Shown piece by piece: positions 1-6,946 of a DNA stretch of 44,810 bases; the first letter of the stretch is position 1, and every line of letters starts with the position of its first letter. The DNA is from Nocardia gamkensis NBRC 108242 (GTDB taxonomy: Bacteria > Actinomycetota > Actinomycetes > Mycobacteriales > Mycobacteriaceae): the NCBI RefSeq assembly GCF_001612985.1, contig NZ_BDBM01000063.1:1-44810 (forward strand). The letters are read 5' to 3'. The translations under genes and the position numbers were made by a program. A model generated the notes under the pieces. The model did not search any database, was not told the DNA's origin, and was given only the letters and a program-made list of their open reading frames with translations.

Positions 1-560
1 ACCGGCCGGGCCCGGGCGGCGGTCGCCTCGCCCGCGCTGTGCGGGGTGGAGTTGATCAGGCCGAAGACGGCGTGGGCCTGCACCCGCGCCGTCTCCTCGG
101 GTAGCTCCGGATGCAATTCGCGCAGCACGCCCACCCAGATCTCCACGTACCGGCGCTGGGTGCGGCGGATCTCCCTGCGGGCCGGGGCGGGCACGTTGTC
201 CAGGTCGCGATCCTGGATGCGGATCAGCTCCGGTTCGCCGAGCGCGAAGTCCAGGTGGTGATCGACCAGTCCGGCGAGCGCCAGCTCGGCGGAGTTCGTG
301 CCCGCCACCACCGCCTTGCCGCCGTCGAGCAGGCGCTGGCTCACCCCGACCAGCAGCTCCACCAGCAGCGCCTCTTTGTTCGGGAAGTGCCGGTAGACCG
401 CGGGACCGCTGATGCCCACGGCGGCGCCCAGGTCGTCCAGGCGCATGCCGAGGAAACCGCGATCGGCGATCAACCGCGCTCCGGCTTCCAGCAATTGCGC
501 CCTGCGTTGCGCCTTCAGTTGCTCGCGACGGGTGGGCGCGACGGGTTCGGCACTGGTCAC
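1..560 (-). CDS. TetR-family repressor, partial (C-terminus beyond left edge)
   Basis: About 186 residues are readable from a GTG start at 560 down to the left edge; the C-terminus is missing. Residues about 15-65 form a TetR DNA-binding domain, with RLDDLGAAVGISGPAVYRHF followed by PNKEAL. A GGAGAGG ribosome site lies a few bases before the GTG; a neighbouring GTG in the TGTGTGA context runs straight into a stop, so the chosen start is the one that works. The gene is divergent from a methylcrotonyl-CoA carboxylase operon with only 93 bp between them, and that gap holds two matching inverted repeats. In Mycobacterium the equivalent position is occupied by the branched-chain keto-acid repressor BkaR (Rv2506). 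By synteny I infer a local, autoregulated repressor of the operon that senses an acyl-CoA intermediate. The family is certain; the orthology and ligand are inferred. Confidence 0.88.
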   Translation of the reverse strand, partial: MTSAEPVAPTRREQLKAQRRAQLLEAGARLIADRGFLGMRLDDLGAAVGISGPAVYRHFPNKEALLVELLVGVSQRLLDGGKAVVAGTNSAELALAGLVDHHLDFALGEPELIRIQDRDLDNVPAPARREIRRTQRRYVEIWVGVLRELHPELPEETARVQAHAVFGLINSTPHSAGEATAARARP

Positions 561-591
561 ACGCGTTCCTCTCCACCGACCTGGACATCTC

Positions 592-609
592 GGTTAATCA
601 ACACTAACC
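592..609. promoter_or_regulatory. Putative TetR operator, distal copy
   Basis: Inverted repeat GGTTA-8 nt-TAACC in the divergent gap between the TetR gene and accD1. It shares the core GTTA-8 nt-TAAC with a second repeat whose centre lies 26 bp away. The position and symmetry fit a TetR dimer site controlling both directions. Binding is inferred. Confidence 0.5.
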
Positions 610-626
610 TGAATTCCAGTTATCGT
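598..626 (+). promoter_or_regulatory. Candidate promoter of the leucine-catabolism operon
   Basis: A TATCGT hexamer at 621-626 fits the actinobacterial -10 pattern TAnnnT. It is preceded at 17 bp by TCAACA (598-603), a partial match to TTGACA. Both elements overlap the two inverted repeats. This is sequence resemblance only. Confidence 0.35.
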
Positions 627-637
627 CGACTAACTGG
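616..637. promoter_or_regulatory. Putative TetR operator, proximal copy
   Basis: Perfect inverted repeat CCAGTTA-8 nt-TAACTGG ending 16 bp before the accD1 start. It covers the best -10 candidate, so a bound repressor would block initiation. The same core and arm spacing recur at 592-609, which makes chance unlikely. Confidence 0.6.
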
Positions 638-653
638 ACGACAGGATGGCGTG

Positions 654-2252
654 ATGACCGTTACCGAAGAGGCCGTCGGAAACCGGGCCGCGCACGCGGC
701 GCTGGTCGACGACCTGCGCGCCCGGCTGGAGGCCGCGGCGCTGGGCGGGCCCGCGAAGGCGCGCGAGCGCCATATCGCGCGGGGCAAATTGCTGCCCCGG
801 CAGCGGGTGGACCAGCTGCTGGACCCGGGAAGCCCGTTCCTCGAACTCTCCCCGCTCGCCGCGACCGGGATGTACGGCGACGACTCCCCCGGCGCCGGGA
901 TCATCACCGGGATCGGGCGGGTGTCCGGCCGGGAATGCGTGATCGTGGCCAACGACGCGACGGTCAAGGGCGGCACCTACTACCCGATGACGGTGAAGAA
1001 GCATCTGCGCGCGCAGGAGATCGCGGCGCAGAACCGCTTGCCGTGTGTGTACCTGGTCGACTCCGGCGGCGCCTACCTGCCGCACCAGGACGAAGTATTC
1101 CCTGACCGGGAGCATTTCGGCCGCATCTTCTACAACCAGGCGACCATGAGCGCCAAGGGAATCCCGCAGATCGCCGCGGTGCTCGGCTCGTGCACCGCCG
1201 GTGGCGCCTATGTGCCCGCGATGAGCGACGAGGCCGTGATCGTGCGCAACCAGGGCACCATCTTCCTCGGCGGCCCGCCACTGGTGAAGGCCGCGACCGG
1301 TGAGGTGGTCACGGCCGAGGAACTCGGCGGCGGCGAGTTGCACTCGCGCACCTCGGGTGTCACCGACCACTTGGCCGAGGACGACCAGGACGCGCTGCGC
1401 ATCGTGCGCCGCATCGTGGCCACCCTCGGACCGCGCACGCCGGTCCCGTGGGACGTCCGGCCCGTCATCGCGCCCGCCGCGCCGGAATCCGAGCTCTACG
1501 ACGTGGTGCCGGTGGATCTGCGCACCCCCTACGACGTGCGTGAGGTGATCCACCGCCTGGTCGACGGGACTCCGGAGGGCGAGAGCGGCTTCCACGAGTT
1601 CAAGGCCGGCTACGGCAAGACCCTGGTCACCGGGTTCGCGCACATCCACGGGCATCCGGTGGGCATCGTCGCCAACAACGGCGTGCTGTTCAGCGAATCC
1701 GCCATGAAGGGCGCGCATTTCATCGAGCTGTGCGACAAGCGCAGCATCCCGCTGTTGTTCTTGCAGAACATCACCGGCTTCATGGTCGGCCGCGACTACG
1801 AGGCGGGCGGCATCGCCAAGCACGGCGCGAAGATGGTCACCGCGGTGGCCTGCGCGCGCGTGCCGAAGCTCACCGTCGTCATCGGCGGTTCCTACGGCGC
1901 GGGCAACTATTCGATGTGCGGGCGCGCGTATTCGCCGCGGTTCCTGTGGATGTGGCCCAACGCCCGCATCTCGGTGATGGGCGGCGAACAGGCCGCGTCG
2001 GTGTTGTCGACGGTGCGCGGTGACCAGCTCGACAGCAGCGGGCAGCCGTGGTCGGCCGAGGACGAGGAGGCGTTCAAGGCCCCGATCCGGGAGCAGTACG
2101 AAAGCCAGGGCAACCCGTACTACTCGACCGCCCGGTTGTGGGACGACGGCGTCATCGATCCCGCCGACACCAGGACCGTGCTCGGGCTCGCTCTCTCGGT
2201 GTGCGCGCAAGCCCCGCTCGAACCTGTTTCCTACGGCGTATTCCGGATGTGA
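654..2252 (+). CDS. accD1: Methylcrotonyl-CoA carboxylase, carboxyltransferase (beta) subunit
   Basis: 532 residues from ATG 654, where an AGGA ribosome site sits about seven bases upstream. The open frame extends further 5' but runs through the promoter and the divergent TetR gene, so the longer start is rejected. The protein is a crotonase-fold carboxyltransferase of the AccD/MCC-beta type. The N-terminal half includes ARGKLLPRQRVDQLLDPGSP and the CTAGGAYVPAM loop that forms an oxyanion site; the C-terminal half includes NNGVLFSESA, NITGFMVG and VIGGSYGAGNYSM. It transfers carboxyl from carboxybiotin to 3-methylcrotonyl-CoA, giving 3-methylglutaconyl-CoA in leucine breakdown. Its stop overlaps the accA1 start (TGATG), so the two subunits are translationally coupled. 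Synteny with mycobacterial accD1 supports methylcrotonyl-CoA over acetyl- or propionyl-CoA as substrate; substrate choice is not visible in the sequence itself. Confidence 0.93.
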   Translation: MTVTEEAVGNRAAHAALVDDLRARLEAAALGGPAKARERHIARGKLLPRQRVDQLLDPGSPFLELSPLAATGMYGDDSPGAGIITGIGRVSGRECVIVANDATVKGGTYYPMTVKKHLRAQEIAAQNRLPCVYLVDSGGAYLPHQDEVFPDREHFGRIFYNQATMSAKGIPQIAAVLGSCTAGGAYVPAMSDEAVIVRNQGTIFLGGPPLVKAATGEVVTAEELGGGELHSRTSGVTDHLAEDDQDALRIVRRIVATLGPRTPVPWDVRPVIAPAAPESELYDVVPVDLRTPYDVREVIHRLVDGTPEGESGFHEFKAGYGKTLVTGFAHIHGHPVGIVANNGVLFSESAMKGAHFIELCDKRSIPLLFLQNITGFMVGRDYEAGGIAKHGAKMVTAVACARVPKLTVVIGGSYGAGNYSMCGRAYSPRFLWMWPNARISVMGGEQAASVLSTVRGDQLDSSGQPWSAEDEEAFKAPIREQYESQGNPYYSTARLWDDGVIDPADTRTVLGLALSVCAQAPLEPVSYGVFRM

Positions 2253-4303
2253 TGGCGATGCTGAACAAATCCGTTCCCGTCGGGTTCGACACCGTGCTCG
2301 TCGCCAATCGCGGCGAGATCGCGGTGCGGGTGATCCGCACGCTGCGCGCGCTGGGCATCCGCTCGGTGGCCGTCTACAGCGACGCCGACGCCGACGCCCG
2401 CCACGTCCTCGAAGCGGACACGGCGGTGCGCCTCGGCCCGGCCCCCGCCCGGGAGAGCTACCTCGCCATCGACCGGGTGGTGGCCGCCGCCGTGCGTTCC
2501 GGCGCGCAAGCGGTTCACCCCGGCTACGGGTTCCTCTCGGAGAACGCCGCTTTCGCCGCGGCGCTGGCCGAGGCGGGCATCGTCTTCCTCGGCCCGCCCG
2601 CCCGCGCCATCGAGGTGATGGGCGACAAGATCACCGCGAAGAACACCGTGGCCGCGTTCGGCGTCCCGGTGGTGCCTGGCATCGCAACACCCGGCCTGAC
2701 CGACGACGACCTGATCGCCGCGGCCGCCGAAGTCGGCTATCCGGTCCTGGTCAAGCCGTCGGCGGGCGGTGGAGGCAAAGGCATGCGCCGAGTGGAGGAT
2801 CCGGCCCGGCTGCCGGAGGCGCTGCGCAGCGCCCGGCGCGAGGCGGCCGCCGCGTTCGGTGACGACACGCTGTTCCTGGAGCGTTTCGTCACCCGGCCAC
2901 GGCATATCGAGGTGCAGGTGCTCGCCGACCAGTTCGGCAACGTGCTGCACCTGGGCGAGCGCGAATGCAGCTTGCAGCGCCGCCACCAGAAGGTGATCGA
3001 GGAGGCGCCCTCGCCGCTGCTGGACGCGGCCACCAGGGCCAGGATCGGCGCCGCCGCCTGCAACACCGCGCGCAGCGTGGACTACGTGGGCGCGGGCACC
3101 GTGGAGTTCATCGTCTCCGCCGACCGCCCCGACGAGTTCTTCTTCATGGAGATGAACACCCGCCTACAGGTGGAGCATCCGGTCACGGAACTGGTCACCG
3201 GCGTCGACCTGGTGGAATGCCAGGTCCGGGTGGCGGCCGGGCAGAAGCTGGCGGTGGCGCAGGACGACATCCGCATGGTCGGGCACGCGATCGAGGCCAG
3301 GGTGTACGCCGAGGATCCCGGACGCGGGTTCCTGCCGACCGGCGGCACGGTGCTCGACCTCGACGAGCCGCAGCGCCCCGGTGTCCGCGTCGATTCCGGT
3401 CTGCGGATCGGCACGCGCGTCGGCAGCGACTACGACCCGATGCTGTCGAAGGTCATCGCGCATGCCGCCGACCGGACCGCCGCGCTCGCGAAACTCGATC
3501 GGGCGCTGGCCGACACCGTGCTGCTCGGGGTGACCAGCAATATCGAGTTCCTGCGCTTCCTGCTGGCCGATCCGGACGTGGCCGAGGGACGACTGGACAC
3601 CGGCCTGCTGGACCGGCGGGTGGCCGACTTCCGTCCCGCTTCCGTCGGCGACGACGAGTTCGCCGCCGCCGCTGCCCGGCATTGGCTGCGCCGCTGGCCC
3701 GCCACGCCGCGCGATCCATGGGAGATCCCGTCCGGCTGGCGAATCGGAGCCGACGCGCCCACATCGATCCGGCTCGCGGGCGGGGAGCGGGTCGAGCACG
3801 TCCATCTCTCCGGTACGCCAGGCGACGGCGCGGTTCGAGTCGGTGACAATGGTGAAACCCGGTCGCTGACAGCCGAATTCACCGGTGATCGTTGCGCGGG
3901 AGTGCTCACCCTCACGCTGGACGGCCTGCGCCGCACCTACCGGGTCGCCGAGCAGGACGGCCTGCTGTGGGTGGCCGGACCCTCCGGTATCGCGGCGCTG
4001 CGCGAGGTGGCCGAGGTCAACGTGCGCGGCGGCGACGAACACATGGGCGACGCCGAGATCCGCTCCCCCATGCCGGGTTCGGTGATCGCGGTACCGCTCG
4101 CCTCGGGCGCCGCGGTCGCCGCGGGCGATCCGGTGGTCATCGTGGAGGCGATGAAGATGGAGCACTCGCTCACCGCGCCGGTCGCCGGAACCGTAGAACT
4201 ACTGGTCGAGCCGGGCGCGCAGGTGCGCCTGGACCAGGTGCTCGCGCGCGTCGTCGCGCAGGCCGAAACGAATCACGCCGAACGAGAAGGAATCCCCACA
4301 TGA
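2252..4303 (+). CDS. accA1: Methylcrotonyl-CoA carboxylase, biotin carboxylase/carrier (alpha) subunit
   Basis: 683 residues from ATG 2252, which overlaps the accD1 stop. ATG 2258 is a possible alternative start. The order is an N-terminal biotin carboxylase domain (LVANRGEIAVRVIRTLRALG near residue 15, a glycine-rich PSAGGGGKGM ATP loop, RHIEVQVLADQFGNVLHLGE, and the catalytic EMNTRLQVEHPVTE segment), a middle linker, and a C-terminal biotinyl domain with the EAMKMEH motif whose biotin-accepting lysine is about residue 635. It carboxylates biotin with ATP and bicarbonate and hands it to AccD1. Its length fits fused BC-BCCP alpha subunits. Its stop overlaps the next start by ATGA, which continues the coupling. 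Confidence 0.94.
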   Translation: MAMLNKSVPVGFDTVLVANRGEIAVRVIRTLRALGIRSVAVYSDADADARHVLEADTAVRLGPAPARESYLAIDRVVAAAVRSGAQAVHPGYGFLSENAAFAAALAEAGIVFLGPPARAIEVMGDKITAKNTVAAFGVPVVPGIATPGLTDDDLIAAAAEVGYPVLVKPSAGGGGKGMRRVEDPARLPEALRSARREAAAAFGDDTLFLERFVTRPRHIEVQVLADQFGNVLHLGERECSLQRRHQKVIEEAPSPLLDAATRARIGAAACNTARSVDYVGAGTVEFIVSADRPDEFFFMEMNTRLQVEHPVTELVTGVDLVECQVRVAAGQKLAVAQDDIRMVGHAIEARVYAEDPGRGFLPTGGTVLDLDEPQRPGVRVDSGLRIGTRVGSDYDPMLSKVIAHAADRTAALAKLDRALADTVLLGVTSNIEFLRFLLADPDVAEGRLDTGLLDRRVADFRPASVGDDEFAAAAARHWLRRWPATPRDPWEIPSGWRIGADAPTSIRLAGGERVEHVHLSGTPGDGAVRVGDNGETRSLTAEFTGDRCAGVLTLTLDGLRRTYRVAEQDGLLWVAGPSGIAALREVAEVNVRGGDEHMGDAEIRSPMPGSVIAVPLASGAAVAAGDPVVIVEAMKMEHSLTAPVAGTVELLVEPGAQVRLDQVLARVVAQAETNHAEREGIPT

Positions 4304-5460
4304 CCGACTTCCTGTCCACCGGCACGCTGCCGGAGGAGTACCGGGATCTCGCGCTGACCGTGCGAGACTTCGCGCGGTCGGTGGTCGCTCCGGTGGCAGC
4401 CGAGCACGACGCGAACCACACCTTCCCGTACGAGGTGGTCGCGGGCATGGCCGAGATGGGCCTGTTCGGCCTGCCGTTCCCCGAGGAGTACGGCGGCATG
4501 GGCGGCGACTACTTCGCGCTGTGCCTGGCGCTGGAGGAACTCGGCAAGGTCGACCAGAGCGTCGCGATCACGCTGGAGGCGGGTGTCTCGCTCGGCGCGA
4601 TGCCGATCTACCGCTTCGGCAACGACAAGCAGAAGCTGGAATGGCTGCCGCAGCTGACCAGCGGCCGCAACCTGGCCGCGTTCGGGCTCACCGAACCGGG
4701 CGCGGGCAGCGACGCGGGCGGCACCAGAACCACCGCGGTCGCCGACGGCGGCGAGTGGATCATCAACGGCAGCAAGCAGTTCATCACCAACTCCGGCACC
4801 GACATCACCAAGCTCGTCACGGTGACCGCGGTAACCGGGCAGACCGGCGGCAAGAAGGAGATCTCCACCATCCTGGTGCCCACCGACACACCCGGTTTCG
4901 TCGCCGAGCCCGCGTACAACAAGGTCGGCTGGAACGCCTCCGACACCCATCCGCTGAGCTTCACCGACGTGCGCGTGCCCGAGGAGAACCTGCTCGGCCA
5001 GCGCGGGCGCGGCTACGCGAACTTCCTGCGCATCCTCGACGAGGGGCGCATCGCCATCGCCGCGCTCTCGGTCGGGGCCGCGCAGGGTTGTGTGGACGAG
5101 AGTGTGCGCTACGCCAAGGAGCGCGAGGCGTTCGGCCAAGTGATCGGGCGCAACCAGGCCATCGCGTTCAAGATCGCCAGGATGGAAGCGCGGGCGCACG
5201 CCGCCCGGGCCGCCTATTACGACGCGGCGGCGCTGATGCTGGCGGGCAAGCCGTTCAAGAAGCAGGCGTCCATCGCGAAGCTGGTGGCCAGCGAGGCCGC
5301 CATGGACAACGCCCGCGACGCGACGCAGATCTTCGGCGGCTACGGGTTCATGAACGAATACGCGGTGGCCCGGCACTATCGCGACAGCAAGATCCTGGAA
5401 ATCGGCGAAGGGACGACGGAGGTGCAGCTGATGCTGATCGGACGGGAGCTGGGCCTGTGA
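4300..5460 (+). CDS. fadE19: Acyl-CoA dehydrogenase, probably isovaleryl-CoA type
   Basis: 386 residues from ATG 4300, with an AGAAGGAA ribosome site inside the end of accA1 and an ATGA overlap. It has the full acyl-CoA dehydrogenase fold: FGLTEPGAGSDAGGTRT at the flavin/substrate site, a middle beta domain with ITNSGTD, and a C-terminal helical domain with FGGYGFMNEYAVARHYRD. The FAD enzyme should oxidise isovaleryl-CoA to 3-methylcrotonyl-CoA, the substrate of the carboxylase encoded just upstream. Glu370 in EIGEGTTEV occupies the catalytic-base position of MCAD-type enzymes. Human isovaleryl-CoA dehydrogenase instead uses a Glu on another helix, so the isovaleryl assignment rests on operon context and mycobacterial synteny. 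It may accept several short or branched acyl-CoAs. Confidence 0.9.
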   Translation: MTDFLSTGTLPEEYRDLALTVRDFARSVVAPVAAEHDANHTFPYEVVAGMAEMGLFGLPFPEEYGGMGGDYFALCLALEELGKVDQSVAITLEAGVSLGAMPIYRFGNDKQKLEWLPQLTSGRNLAAFGLTEPGAGSDAGGTRTTAVADGGEWIINGSKQFITNSGTDITKLVTVTAVTGQTGGKKEISTILVPTDTPGFVAEPAYNKVGWNASDTHPLSFTDVRVPEENLLGQRGRGYANFLRILDEGRIAIAALSVGAAQGCVDESVRYAKEREAFGQVIGRNQAIAFKIARMEARAHAARAAYYDAAALMLAGKPFKKQASIAKLVASEAAMDNARDATQIFGGYGFMNEYAVARHYRDSKILEIGEGTTEVQLMLIGRELGL

Positions 5461-5942
5461 CCCGGCGTGCGGTCGTGCAGCGCGGCCTGTGGTTCGAGGA
5501 GTTCGACACCGAGGTGATCTACGAGCACCGCCCCGGCCGCACCATCACCGAGGCGGACAACGTCCTGTTCACCACGCTGACCATGAACACCCAGGCGTTG
5601 CACCTGGACGCGGCGTTCAGCGACCGGTTGCCGCCGTTCCACCAGCGGCTGGTGAATTCGATGTTCACGCTGTCCACCTTGATCGGGCTGTCGGTGGCGC
5701 AGCTGACCCAGGGCACCATCGTGGCCAACCTCGGCTTCTCCGAGGTCGCGTTCCCCAAGCCGGTGTTCCACGGCGACACCATGTACGCCGAGACCGTTGT
5801 CACCGACAAGCGCGAGTCCAAGAGCCGTCCGGGCGAGGGCATCGTGACCTTCGCGCACACCGGGCGCAATCAGCACGGCGACGTCATCGCCACGGCCGTC
5901 CGCAAGACGCTCGTCCGCAAAGCCCCGGAGGGCTCGGCGTGA
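5457..5942 (+). CDS. MaoC-like hotdog-fold dehydratase/hydratase
   Basis: 161 residues from GTG 5457, which overlaps the fadE19 stop (GTGA); a GGGAG element precedes it. The open frame extends upstream inside fadE19, but the coupled GTG is the natural start. The sequence is a single hotdog domain of the MaoC/R-hydratase family, with the dyad region TEADN through ALHLD supplying the expected Asp and His, and AFPKPVFHGDTMYAET in the C-terminal part. It sits where mycobacteria carry Rv2499c. By context it could hydrate 3-methylglutaconyl-CoA to 3-hydroxy-3-methylglutaryl-CoA, for which no classical crotonase-type hydratase is encoded in the operon. That specific reaction is an inference. Confidence 0.85.
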   Translation: MTRRAVVQRGLWFEEFDTEVIYEHRPGRTITEADNVLFTTLTMNTQALHLDAAFSDRLPPFHQRLVNSMFTLSTLIGLSVAQLTQGTIVANLGFSEVAFPKPVFHGDTMYAETVVTDKRESKSRPGEGIVTFAHTGRNQHGDVIATAVRKTLVRKAPEGSA

Positions 5943-6088
5943 GCGGTCAGGGCCGGAGGCGGCAGCGCAGCGTGACCACACAGGCCCCCGCTCACGCCCA
6001 CCGCAGACACAGCGTGAGCGGTCAGGGCCGGAGGCGGCAGCGCAGCGTGACCACGCAGGCCCCCGCTCACGCCGACAACAGACACAGC
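5939..6088. repeat. Two tandem copies of a 75-bp hairpin-forming repeat
   Basis: Unit 1 is 5939-6013 and unit 2 is 6014-6088; they differ at about four positions. Each unit has inverted arms GTGAGCGG and CCGCTCAC (5939-5946 with 5988-5995; 6014-6021 with 6063-6070), extended inside by GGGCC/GGCCC, so each can fold into one hairpin. The first copy overlaps the stop codon of the MaoC gene, and the second ends just before the citE ribosome site. It fills the only sizeable gap in the operon. Confidence 0.85.
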
Positions 6089-6102
6089 GGAAAGGACACG
6101 GT

Positions 6103-6915
6103 ATGAGCTGGCAGATGGCGGGCCCGGCCTGGTTGTTCTGCCCGGCCGATCGCCCGGAACGCTTCGCGAAGGCGGCGGCCGCGGCGGATGTGGTGATCCT
6201 CGACCTCGAGGATGGCGTCGCGGCGCACGACAAGGCGGCGGCGCGCAAGGCGCTGGTGGACACCCCGCTGGATCCGGCGACCACGGTGGTGCGGGTCAAC
6301 GCGGCGGGCACCGAGGACCACGCGCTCGACCTCGCGGCCCTCGCAGGCACCGCTTACCGGCGGCTGATGCTGCCGAAATGCGAGTCGGCCGAACAGGTCG
6401 CGGGGCTGCCCGAGCACGAGGTGATCGCGCTGATCGAGTCTCCGCTCGGCGCGCTCACAGTCGGCCATGTGATGACGGCGCACAACGCGATCGGCGTCAT
6501 GTGGGGCGCGGAGGACCTGGTGGCCGGGCTCGGCGGCACCGGGAGCAGGCACGCCGACGGCAGTTACCGCGACGTCGCTCGCCACGTGCGCTCCAGCACG
6601 CTGCTGGCCGCCAAGGCCTACGGCAAGTTCGCGCTGGACTCGGTGTATCTGAACATCCGGGATCTGGACGGGCTGCGCGCGGAGGCGGAGGACGCGGTCG
6701 CGGTCGGGTTCGACGCCAAGGTCGCCATCCACCCGAGTCAGGTGGCGGTGCTGCGCGCCGCCTACGCGCCCTCGGAGGACGAGGTCACCTGGGCCCGGCG
6801 GGTGCTGGAGGAAGCGCCGAAGCACCGCGGGGTCTTCGCCCTGGAGGGCAGGATGGTCGATGGCCCCGTGTTCCGGCACGCCGAGCAGATCGTGCGGCGC
6901 GCCGACCGCGCCTGA
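6103..6915 (+). CDS. citE: CitE-like HpcH/HpaI-family beta-hydroxyacyl-CoA lyase
   Basis: 270 residues from ATG 6103, with GGAAAGGA seven bases upstream. It is a TIM-barrel lyase of the citrate-lyase-beta family. LFCPADRPERF starts the first strand, ILDLEDGV and RVNAAGTED line the CoA side, the Glu of ALIESPLGA and the Asp of WGAEDLVAGLGG supply the metal-binding acids, and KVAIHPSQV is near the C-terminus. Its length matches the stand-alone actinobacterial CitE proteins such as Rv2498c, which act as lyases on beta-hydroxyacyl-CoA thioesters rather than as a citrate lyase subunit. No other citrate lyase subunit is present here. In this operon it is the natural candidate to cleave 3-hydroxy-3-methylglutaryl-CoA or a related thioester, releasing acetyl-CoA. 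Confidence 0.87.
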   Translation: MSWQMAGPAWLFCPADRPERFAKAAAAADVVILDLEDGVAAHDKAAARKALVDTPLDPATTVVRVNAAGTEDHALDLAALAGTAYRRLMLPKCESAEQVAGLPEHEVIALIESPLGALTVGHVMTAHNAIGVMWGAEDLVAGLGGTGSRHADGSYRDVARHVRSSTLLAAKAYGKFALDSVYLNIRDLDGLRAEAEDAVAVGFDAKVAIHPSQVAVLRAAYAPSEDEVTWARRVLEEAPKHRGVFALEGRMVDGPVFRHAEQIVRRADRA

Positions 6916-6946
6916 GCACCGAGTTTCCACAGTCAGGAGGACCACG

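Noticed and set aside
111..653. Upstream extension of the accD1 frame from 111
   Set aside because: It crosses the divergent promoter and runs opposite the TetR gene; the carboxyltransferase homology begins after ATG 654.
5939..6088. The tandem repeat as a CRISPR array
   Set aside because: There are only two units in direct contact, with no spacers and no cas genes.
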